Below, in pieces: positions 1 to 5,127 of a stretch of 5,305 nt of DNA (the stretch's first letter is position 1; every line of letters begins with the position of its first letter). The stretch covers positions 1 through 5,305 of the forward strand of contig JAISJY010000009.1 in the NCBI GenBank assembly GCA_031261365.1, written 5' to 3'. The DNA comes from Caryophanales bacterium (GTDB taxonomy: Bacteria; Bacillota_I; Bacilli_A; RFN20; JAISJY01). The notes under the pieces are model-generated. The model was given only the letters and a program-made list of their open reading frames with translations. It was not told where the DNA came from and searched no databases. A program made the translations under genes and the position numbers.

Positions 1-9
1 CTTTTTCAT
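1..9 (-). CDS. Possible first three codons of a divergent gene cut by the window edge
   Basis: On the minus strand the window ends in ATG-AAA-AAG (Met-Lys-Lys), a common start for bacterial proteins. It lies ten bases downstream of the -10 box of a good minus-strand promoter (20-48). No Shine-Dalgarno sequence fits in the few bases between the predicted transcription start and this ATG, so the message would be leaderless or nearly so. Nothing can be said about the product. The true start could also lie further left, outside the window. It sits head-to-head with the XRE regulator gene, a layout often seen for a regulator and its target. Confidence 0.3.
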
Positions 10-19
10 TGTAGTTATA

Positions 20-48
20 ATTATACACTACATATCTTTATGTTACAA
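20..48 (-). promoter_or_regulatory. Minus-strand sigma-A-type promoter, divergent from the regulator gene
   Basis: Read on the minus strand, TTGTAA (48-43) and a perfect TATAAT (25-20) are separated by 17 bases. This is close to the vegetative sigma consensus. Upstream of the -35 box the minus strand carries A-rich tracts (around 49-69, including seven A in a row), which could act as an UP element. The predicted transcription start is near base 13, only about four bases before the ATG at 9-7. AT-rich DNA produces chance -10 boxes, but the good -35, ideal spacing and following ATG together make this one credible. Confidence 0.55.
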
Positions 49-224
49 CTTAAAAATTATCTTTTTTTATGGTTTTTATTTGTTTTCTCCTTATTTATCT
101 ATTTCTTGCAATTGCCCTAGAATTATTTATTTTAAACGCTATTTGTTTGTTATTAAAACTGTAAAAAAAATCATTAACTTTCAAAAGGTTCAACTTTAAA
201 TAGAATAAACTCAACTATCTAGTT

Positions 225-253
225 TTAGTAGAAACCATTTATTTTGATACAAT
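225..253 (+). promoter_or_regulatory. Candidate extended -10 promoter of the XRE regulator gene
   Basis: TACAAT at 248-253 is preceded by TG at 245-246, giving the TGn extended -10 form. A weak -35 match, TTAGTA (225-230), sits 17 bases upstream. The predicted start near 260 would leave a leader of about 25 bases that includes the full ribosome binding site at 271-278. A second extended -10-like string (TGT-TATAAA, 259-267) lies closer to the gene, but transcripts from it would begin inside the ribosome binding site, so I prefer the upstream one. Confidence 0.4.
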
Positions 254-270
254 TATATTGTTATAAATAG

Positions 271-278
271 AAGGAGGT
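271..278 (+). promoter_or_regulatory. Ribosome binding site of the XRE regulator gene
   Basis: AAGGAGGT is a full-length match to the anti-Shine-Dalgarno sequence. It lies six bases before a GTG codon at 285. It decides the start of the regulator gene: the non-ATG start is chosen because of this ideal site and because the helix-turn-helix domain begins a few residues later. Confidence 0.85.
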
Positions 279-284
279 TTTATT

Positions 285-1088
285 GTGATAAGTAATATTG
301 AAATTGGGCAGTATATTTCTAAATGTAGGAAGAGTTTAGGATTATCTCAAAAGCAACTAGCTGATAAATTGTTTATTAGTTTTCAAGCGATTAGTAAATG
401 GGAGACAGGCGAATCTTTACCTAATGTCTCAATGATTATGGATTTGGCAGATATTTTAAATACGACCGTTGATAAGATACTTTTGGGTGGCAATATTTTA
501 ATGAGAAAAACTAAAGTTATAAATATAGACAACATTAAAGAAGGCTTTAAATCATTAGAGAATATGAAATATTATTTTGGAGAGAAGTCTACTTTTTATC
601 TTGGGGCAATTGAAGGTATCAATAATAAAATGAATATTGATTTTGAAGAATATATGAAAAATAGTCATTACCGCGAAGTCTTTTTAGTTGAGGTCATAAT
701 TCAATATTTAATGAATGGTTATACGGTGGAAAGGGCTGATGTAATTAATAATATTAAAAGTGAAAAACTTAGAAACATTATTTATAAATATCTAGGAGAG
801 GAAGATACAATGAAACATTTATATTACAAAGATAATAAGGAATTATTTGATTTAATTAGGAGTTTAGAACCAGAGTTTAAAGAATTAAAGGAGCTTAATG
901 AATTGCCTGGTGAATATATAGGACTTGAGGCAGGTAAATTATATTGGGGAACTCAAATAGAAACAGAGGAAGGTTTTTGTTATGGTATTGCAACTGATAA
1001 TAATTTTGTTTGGGTGTTCTCGTATGAAGAAGGTGGGCTTAATAATAAACAGATACATAAAATAGATCTTAATAAAAAAACCAATTAA
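285..1088 (+). CDS. XRE-family helix-turn-helix transcriptional regulator with uncharacterised C-terminal region
   Basis: The 267-residue protein starts with GTG. Residues 7-66 form a Cro/C1-type (HTH_3) DNA-binding domain: SQKQLADKL (21-29) is the second helix, and SFQAISKWETG (32-42) covers the recognition helix with the typical W-E-G signature, followed by the usual LADILNTTVDKILLGG ending (54-69). Residues 70-180 are mostly helical in appearance and contain no motif I can name. Residues 185-267 are rich in Trp, Tyr, Phe and Gly and look like a beta-rich effector or sensing fold. Regulators with this general layout occur in Firmicutes, but I cannot assign a ligand or target. It is cytoplasmic, with no signal or membrane segment. 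It has its own promoter and a terminator-like hairpin downstream, so it is probably not part of the dnaX operon. Autoregulation or control of the divergent left-edge gene is a reasonable guess only. Confidence 0.88.
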   Translation: MISNIEIGQYISKCRKSLGLSQKQLADKLFISFQAISKWETGESLPNVSMIMDLADILNTTVDKILLGGNILMRKTKVINIDNIKEGFKSLENMKYYFGEKSTFYLGAIEGINNKMNIDFEEYMKNSHYREVFLVEVIIQYLMNGYTVERADVINNIKSEKLRNIIYKYLGEEDTMKHLYYKDNKELFDLIRSLEPEFKELKELNELPGEYIGLEAGKLYWGTQIETEEGFCYGIATDNNFVWVFSYEEGGLNNKQIHKIDLNKKTN

Positions 1089-1136
1089 TAAACTTTAATT
1101 TCATTAACAGAAAGAATATATTAAAGTTTTTTAATT
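1083..1136 (+). terminator. AT-rich intrinsic terminator after the regulator gene
   Basis: AAACTTTAAT (1090-1099) is perfectly complementary to ATTAAAGTTT (1120-1129), and the second arm runs into six consecutive T (1127-1132). Beyond one T-T mismatch the pairing continues with AATTAA (1083-1088) and TTAATT (1131-1136), so the palindrome spans 17 positions and includes the regulator's stop codon. The 20-base loop can pair further (TTC 1100-1102 with GAA 1114-1116). There is only one G-C pair in the ten-base stem, so termination may be partial. It separates the regulator from dnaX. The opposite strand lacks an adjacent T-tract, so it looks one-directional. Confidence 0.6.
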
Positions 1137-1166
1137 TGTACAGTCTTAAAAAGAAATAATTAAATA

Positions 1167-1195
1167 AGGAAAACTGCAGGTATCTATGGTATAAT
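1167..1195 (+). promoter_or_regulatory. Extended -10 promoter of the dnaX-recR operon
   Basis: TATGGTATAAT (1185-1195) combines a perfect TATAAT at 1190-1195 with the TATGn element typical of Gram-positive extended -10 promoters. The -35 region 17 bases upstream (AGGAAA, 1167-1172) is a poor match, which extended -10 promoters tolerate. The predicted start near 1202 gives a short leader of about 19 bases that still contains the dnaX ribosome binding site. Confidence 0.65.
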
Positions 1196-1208
1196 AATTG
1201 GGAATTGA

Positions 1209-1215
1209 AGAGGAG
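1209..1215 (+). promoter_or_regulatory. Ribosome binding site of dnaX, deciding between tandem ATG codons
   Basis: AGAGGAG ends two bases before the first ATG (1218) and five bases before the second (1221). The second distance is much closer to the usual optimum, so translation more likely begins at 1221, giving MSHIALYRTYRP, which matches the usual start of DnaX proteins. A start at 1218 would add only one Met. Confidence 0.7.
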
Positions 1216-1220
1216 TAATG

Positions 1221-2840
1221 ATGTCACACATAGCATTATATAGAACATATAGACCACTTGATTTTTCACAAGTAATTGGACAACAATATATTGTAAAAAC
1301 ATTACAAAATGCCATTAAACAAAATAAAGTTGGTCATGCCTATCTTTTTGCTGGTCCAAGAGGGACAGGTAAAACTTCAATGGCTCGTATTTTAGCCAAA
1401 GCTTTAAATTGTACTAATTCAGATGTAAATAATATACCATGTAATAAATGTGAAAATTGTTTAGCAATTAATGAAGGTAATTTTGAGGATGTTATTGAAA
1501 TAGATGGGGCTAGTAATAATAAAGTTGATGACATTAGAGAATTAATTGATAGAGTTAAATACCCTCCAATGTTTGGTAAATATAAAGTTTATATTATTGA
1601 TGAGGTTCATGTTATAACATCTTCGGCTTTTAATGCTTTATTAAAAACATTAGAAGAACCTCCAAAATATGTTGTCTTTATTTTAGCAACTACCGACCCT
1701 CAAAAAGTAATAGAAACAATTCAATCTCGGTGCCAAAGGTTTGATTTTGGAAAAGTTGAAGTTAGTGAATTAGTAGGTAAAATGAAAGAAATATTAAAAA
1801 CAGAGAATATTAATTTTGAAGAACCAGCTTTGAAACTTATTGCTACTTTGGCAGAAGGTGGGGTTAGAGATGCTTTGTCTTCTTTACAACAAGTTATAAG
1901 TTATTCTCCAAATAATGTTGGACAAAACGAAGTAAAAGCTGTGTATGGAATTGCTACTTCCTATGAAATAAGTTCATATTTAGTCCAAACTTTTAAAGGG
2001 AATGTTTTAAAACTCATTGAAGACATTGATAATTTTGAACAGTCAGGTATAGATTTTGTAAGATTAACAATTATGATACATACTTATTTAAAAGAATTGG
2101 TTTTATATAAAAAAACAAAAAGTGAAAAAGTCTTAAATTTGGTTTTAGCTGAACATTTATCTTTTTTTAATGAGGTATCTACAACAGTTTTATTAAAGGC
2201 TTTAGATATTCTTTTAGATACTCAAATTAATTTTAAAAAGACTTCACTAACCAAAGATATTTTTGTTTTAGCAACTTTAAAGATTTCTGAATTAGTAAGC
2301 GAAAAAGAAGTGAAAGAACCTTTAAAAGAGATTATAAAGCCGGTTGAAAAAGTAGCACAAGTTTCAAAAGTTATTGAGAAATCTCTTTTAGAAAAAGTTG
2401 TCATTGAGGAAAAAGATATTTTAAATATTTTAGTTCAAGCCGTTAAAACAGATGATTTTATGAAGCAATGGAATGTTTTAAGTCTTTATAAAAACAGACC
2501 AAATTATAGCAAAGAGGCATATATGTTGTTGGATTTTGAAGTAGCTGCCGTTTCTTCTCAAGGTATAATATTAAAAAACACTTCAGCTTTTGCTTGTGAA
2601 AAATTTAACTCTGAATTTAAGGCTGGTGCTTTTGAAAAGATTATTGAAGAACTATTTAAAGATCGGAAATATATTGTAGCTTTATCAGAAGAAGAGTTTA
2701 AAGAGATTAGAAAAAAATTTGTTGAATTAAGAAATGAGAAAAAATTACCTAAGCCGTATGATATTTTTCCTCCTAAAAATGCTTTTGATGCTTTACAAAA
2801 GTTGAGTGGCAATACAGTTAAGATAGAGGTTAAGAAATGA
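1221..2840 (+). CDS. dnaX: DNA polymerase III subunit gamma/tau (clamp loader ATPase)
   Basis: DnaX is the AAA+ motor subunit of the clamp loader. It hydrolyses ATP to load the beta clamp on primed DNA and, through its C-terminal tau region, contacts polymerase and helicase at the fork. Numbered from the ATG at 1221 (539 residues), the sequence shows Walker A GPRGTGKT (45-52), a four-cysteine zinc module (Cys64, 74, 77, 80), Walker B IIDEVH (125-130), the sensor-1 region LATTDPQ, the SRC arginine-finger motif (169-171) and sensor-2 GGVRDALS (214-221). The helical collar domain follows to about residue 360. A Glu/Lys/Val-rich linker (about 360-400) leads to a less conserved C-terminal domain. 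The length is near the usual 550-560 of Bacilli. An in-frame A-AAA-AAC heptamer at 2573-2579 might allow a shorter form by -1 frameshifting (see the separate entry). The gene overlaps recR by four bases (ATGA). The ATG at 1218 is an alternative start. Confidence 0.97.
   Translation: MSHIALYRTYRPLDFSQVIGQQYIVKTLQNAIKQNKVGHAYLFAGPRGTGKTSMARILAKALNCTNSDVNNIPCNKCENCLAINEGNFEDVIEIDGASNNKVDDIRELIDRVKYPPMFGKYKVYIIDEVHVITSSAFNALLKTLEEPPKYVVFILATTDPQKVIETIQSRCQRFDFGKVEVSELVGKMKEILKTENINFEEPALKLIATLAEGGVRDALSSLQQVISYSPNNVGQNEVKAVYGIATSYEISSYLVQTFKGNVLKLIEDIDNFEQSGIDFVRLTIMIHTYLKELVLYKKTKSEKVLNLVLAEHLSFFNEVSTTVLLKALDILLDTQINFKKTSLTKDIFVLATLKISELVSEKEVKEPLKEIIKPVEKVAQVSKVIEKSLLEKVVIEEKDILNILVQAVKTDDFMKQWNVLSLYKNRPNYSKEAYMLLDFEVAAVSSQGIILKNTSAFACEKFNSEFKAGAFEKIIEELFKDRKYIVALSEEEFKEIRKKFVELRNEKKLPKPYDIFPPKNAFDALQKLSGNTVKIEVKK
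2560..2602 (+). other. Candidate -1 frameshift signal within dnaX
   Basis: The in-frame heptamer A-AAA-AAC (2573-2579) is preceded by the Shine-Dalgarno-like AAGGT (2560-2564), eight bases upstream. It is followed by a small bulged hairpin: TTCAGC (2582-2587), loop TTTT, GCT (2591-2593), bulge TGT, GAA (2597-2599 region). After a -1 shift only six further codons would be read before TGA at 2597-2599, giving about 459 residues instead of 539. The arrangement resembles the E. coli dnaX signal, but that uses A-AAA-AAG and a far stronger stem. A-runs are common in this genome, so chance is quite possible. Confidence 0.2.
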
Positions 2841-3433
2841 AATATCCTTTATCATTTGAAAATCTAATTAATCATTTAAAGAAACTACCCTCAATTGGTG
2901 GTAAAAGTGCTGAAAGATTAGCTTATCATATTTTAGCTATGAAGCCAGAGGAGGCGAGTGAATTCGCTCAGTCTATTTCTACTATAGGTAGTGTTATTCA
3001 TAGTTGTAAAGTTTGTAATTGTATTTGTGAAGATGATTTATGCGAAATATGTAAAGATTTAAATAGAGATAAAACTTTATTATGTGTTGTTCAATCGAGT
3101 AAAGATGCTTATGTTTTAGCTAATGTTTCTTCTTTTACAGGTTATTTTCATGTTTTAAATGGGGTTATTTCAATTAAAAATGGTATTGGTCCTGATAGGT
3201 TAAATATAAGTAGTTTATTAGAAAGAGTAAAACAAGATAATGTGAAAGAAGTGATAATTGCTACTAATCCTAATTTAGATGGTGAAACAACAGCTTTATT
3301 TTTAGCAAAACTTTTAGAAAAACAAAATGTTTCTGTTAGTAGATTAGCTTATGGTTTACCTGTAAATGGAAATATAGATTATGCTGATGAAGTAACACTT
3401 GGTAAGGCTTTAAGTGGTCGGCAAAAAATATAA
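2837..3433 (+). CDS. recR: Recombination mediator protein RecR
   Basis: RecR works with RecO (and RecF) to displace SSB and load RecA on single-stranded gaps. The 198-residue protein has the family's usual length and order of parts. These are an N-terminal helix-hairpin-helix (LKKLPSIGGKSAERLAYHIL, 14-33), a zinc module C-x2-C-x8-C-x2-C (Cys57, 60, 69, 72), and a Toprim domain running from LLCVVQSSKD (81-90) through FHVLNGVIS and GIGPDRL to EVIIATNPNLDGE (138-150). The last part is the conserved C-terminal RLAYGLPVNG...YADEVTLGKALSGR. Two extra cysteines (62 and 64) lie inside the zinc module. The start is fixed by AGAGGT at 2825-2830, six bases upstream and inside the end of dnaX. The four-base overlap implies translational coupling. 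In most Firmicutes a ybaB/yaaK gene lies between dnaX and recR; here there is no room for it. Confidence 0.97.
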   Translation: MKYPLSFENLINHLKKLPSIGGKSAERLAYHILAMKPEEASEFAQSISTIGSVIHSCKVCNCICEDDLCEICKDLNRDKTLLCVVQSSKDAYVLANVSSFTGYFHVLNGVISIKNGIGPDRLNISSLLERVKQDNVKEVIIATNPNLDGETTALFLAKLLEKQNVSVSRLAYGLPVNGNIDYADEVTLGKALSGRQKI

Positions 3434-3435
3434 GG

Positions 3436-3463
3436 TTGAAAAATAGGAAAAAAGCATTATACT
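3436..3463 (+). promoter_or_regulatory. Promoter of tmk placed for a leaderless transcript
   Basis: TTGAAA (3436-3441) and TATACT (3458-3463) each differ from the vegetative consensus by one base and are spaced by 16. Transcription would be expected to start six to eight bases after the -10 box, that is at about 3469-3471, where the tmk ATG begins (3471). The promoter occupies nearly all of the 37-base recR-tmk gap. No terminator is visible after recR, so read-through from the dnaX promoter is also likely. Confidence 0.5.
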
Positions 3464-3470
3464 AGACATT

Positions 3471-4163
3471 ATGAATAATAACAATGATGAATTGGATTTG
3501 AAAACTCTTAAAGGATTATTTATAACTTTTGAAGGTCCAGAAGGTAGTGGAAAAACAACAGTTTCTAAGAAAATTGCTGAACTTTTAGCTAGGGAAGGTT
3601 ATGTTGTTTCTTATACAAGAGAGCCAGGCGGAAGTGATATTGCTGAAGAAATTAGAAATATTATTTTAGATGTTAATAATAAGAAAATGGACTCTAGAAC
3701 TGAGGCTTTATTATACGCGGCATCTCGTCGACAACACCTTATAGAGAAGATATTTCCTGCCTTAAAAAATAACGAAGTGGTAATATGTGATCGATTTTTA
3801 GATAGCTCTTTGGCTTATCAAGGTTATGCAAGAGGCTTAGGCATTCAAGAAGTATTAGACATTAATTCTTTTGCTATAGAGAATAAATATCCTGATTTAA
3901 CTATCTATTGTGATATTAATCCCACCCTTGGTTTGCAAAGAATATATGCTAATAAAAAAAGAGAAATAAACAGATTAGATTTAGAAGTAGTAGATTTTCA
4001 TTATAAGGTTCAAGAGGGTTACAAAGAGGTTATAAACAAATATCAAAATAAAGGCAGAAACTTTGTTACAATTGATGCTTCTAAAGAACTTAATGAAGTG
4101 ATTAATGCTTCTTTTGCTATTGTCCTTCAAGCTGTTAAAGAACATTATGAATCAACAAATTAG
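3471..4163 (+). CDS. tmk: Thymidylate kinase (dTMP kinase)
   Basis: Tmk phosphorylates dTMP to dTDP with ATP, the last committed step to dTTP. The 230-residue protein carries the P-loop EGPEGSGKTT (21-30), the dTMP-binding REPGG (50-54), the DRX signature and following region DRFLDSSLAYQGYARGLG (107-124), PDLTIYCDI (140-148), and a LID-like region with the basic run KKREINRLDLE (161-171). The body is typical. The first 13 residues (MNNNNDELDLKTL) extend beyond the usual start near KGLFITFEG, and no ATG occurs at the usual position. No Shine-Dalgarno sequence lies at a workable distance: the only candidate, AGGAAA (3445-3450), is 20 bases away. With the promoter at 3436-3463 this suggests leaderless initiation at 3471. 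TTG codons at residues 8 and 10 are possible but less supported starts. The 3' end overlaps holB by 17 bases. Confidence 0.96.
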   Translation: MNNNNDELDLKTLKGLFITFEGPEGSGKTTVSKKIAELLAREGYVVSYTREPGGSDIAEEIRNIILDVNNKKMDSRTEALLYAASRRQHLIEKIFPALKNNEVVICDRFLDSSLAYQGYARGLGIQEVLDINSFAIENKYPDLTIYCDINPTLGLQRIYANKKREINRLDLEVVDFHYKVQEGYKEVINKYQNKGRNFVTIDASKELNEVINASFAIVLQAVKEHYESTN

Positions 4164-5127
4164 AGAAATATTACAAAAACAAACAATACCTTACTCTATA
4201 ATTGAAAACTCTTTCAACAATAAGTCTTTTTTACATGCTTATTTAATTGAAGGAGGAGCAGGAACTCCTTTGTTTTCTTTTGCTTTCTTTTTAGCTAAAG
4301 CAATTTTATGTACAGGAGAGACTTTAGTTTGTGATAAATGTTCTCAATGTTTAAGAATGGAACACGATAGATACCCTGATTTTCAGATTATTAATGCCGA
4401 GAAAAACACTATTAATCGGGAACAATTAGAAGATTTGCAAGATGTCTTTTCACTAAAAGCGGTTGAACCATTAGGAAAAAAAGTATATATTATTCATCAT
4501 ATTGATAATATTCCGAGTAACACTTTAAATATTCTTTTAAAGTTTATTGAAGAACCTGTTGATGAAATCTATGCTATCTTTACAACTTTAAGTAAAGAAA
4601 AAGTCTTACCGACTATTAGCTCTCGGTGCCAAGTTTTAAGACTATATGAAGTATCTAGCAAAGATTTAAGTGAGCAATTAATAAATGAAGGCTGGGATGA
4701 AGATGAATCTTATATCTACGCGAATGTGACTTCTAATCTTGAAGAAGCAAAATCAATTAAAACTGATGATGGTTTTCTTAAAATAAAAGACCTCGTTTTT
4801 GATTTGATAGATAAGTTGGCATTTTCTGATGATGCTCTCTATTATCTACAAACATATGGGTACTTGTACATAAAAGATACTCAAACTTGTCGCTTATTTT
4901 TAAGTGTTTTTTCTTTAGTTTTCAAAGATATAATTCTAATAAAAAACAATTTACCTTTTAGAATTAAAGCTTTGGAAAAAGCAAATATGAAACTAGCTGA
5001 AAGGTTTATAAATCCCGAAGAAATATATTCAAGCATTATTATAACAACATCTTATTTATCAATAAATGCCAATATTTCTTTATTGTTAGATAGTCTTTTT
5101 ATAAAAATCAAAGGAGGTTTAAAATGA
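4147..5127 (+). CDS. holB: DNA polymerase III delta-prime subunit (clamp loader)
   Basis: Delta-prime is the rigid, non-ATP-hydrolysing subunit of the clamp loader and partners DnaX and delta. From the ATG at 4147 the protein has 326 residues. It shows HAYLIEGG (30-37), a degenerate P-loop with no GKT (GGAGTPLF, 36-43), a four-cysteine zinc module (Cys55, 62, 65, 68), a degenerate Walker B (YIIHHID, 114-120), the conserved LLKFIEEP (130-137), and an SRC arginine-finger motif (159-161) that acts on the neighbouring DnaX ATP site. The lost Walker motifs distinguish it from DnaX and are normal for delta-prime. The C-terminal third is helical and poorly conserved. An upstream in-frame ATG at 4105 would add a 14-residue hydrophobic stretch lying inside tmk, and I reject it. 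Only a weak AAAGAA (4137-4142) precedes the start, so translation is probably coupled to tmk. It overlaps ricT by four bases. Confidence 0.93.
   Translation: MNQQIREILQKQTIPYSIIENSFNNKSFLHAYLIEGGAGTPLFSFAFFLAKAILCTGETLVCDKCSQCLRMEHDRYPDFQIINAEKNTINREQLEDLQDVFSLKAVEPLGKKVYIIHHIDNIPSNTLNILLKFIEEPVDEIYAIFTTLSKEKVLPTISSRCQVLRLYEVSSKDLSEQLINEGWDEDESYIYANVTSNLEEAKSIKTDDGFLKIKDLVFDLIDKLAFSDDALYYLQTYGYLYIKDTQTCRLFLSVFSLVFKDIILIKNNLPFRIKALEKANMKLAERFINPEEIYSSIIITTSYLSINANISLLLDSLFIKIKGGLK
5111..5118 (+). promoter_or_regulatory. Ribosome binding site of ricT
   Basis: AAGGAGGT lies inside the end of holB, five bases before the ATG at 5124. It is one of the two strongest sites in the window and fixes the start of the PSP1-domain gene. 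Confidence 0.85.

Larger units (their letters stand above)
10..284. other. Intergenic region between divergent transcription units
   Basis: This stretch of about 275 bases holds the minus-strand promoter at 20-48 and, at its right end, the promoter and ribosome binding site of the regulator gene. Bases 60-180 are T- and A-rich with homopolymer runs and show no credible gene, tRNA or stable hairpin. Two copies of TCAACT (190-195 and 211-216) lie 21 bases apart just upstream of the regulator promoter and could be operator half-sites, although in such AT-rich DNA this may be chance. Confidence 0.6.

Noticed and set aside
69..164. 31-codon plus-strand frame that would encode a small membrane peptide
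   Set aside because: No Shine-Dalgarno sequence or promoter precedes it. The T-rich stretch alone explains the hydrophobic translation.
1069..1302. 77-codon minus-strand frame with a very hydrophobic product
   Set aside because: It covers the regulator terminator, the dnaX promoter and the start of dnaX, has no ribosome binding site, and its hydrophobicity follows from reading A/T-rich DNA as Phe, Leu and Ile codons.
2711..2717. Seven-A run in dnaX as a second slippery site
   Set aside because: It would shorten the protein by only about 38 residues, has no obvious stimulatory hairpin, and such runs are expected in DNA this AT-rich.
1340..2812. Several minus-strand open frames inside dnaX (1340-1534, 2222-2404, 2558-2812)
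   Set aside because: They are antisense shadows of a well-conserved gene, with no start signals or recognisable product.
2838..2840. Possible reading of TGA as Trp (Mycoplasma code)
   Set aside because: TGA ends dnaX and holB exactly at ATGA overlaps with correctly placed next genes, and Trp is encoded by TGG throughout.
3092..3100. Gln86 in RecR where many family members have the Toprim glutamate
   Set aside because: As I recall, the B. subtilis protein also has VVQ here, so this looks like ordinary Bacilli variation rather than inactivation.
4105..4146. Upstream holB start giving an extra MLLLLLSFKLLKNI
   Set aside because: It lies inside tmk, looks like a false hydrophobic leader, has no ribosome binding site, and delta-prime proteins start near the second Met at 4147.
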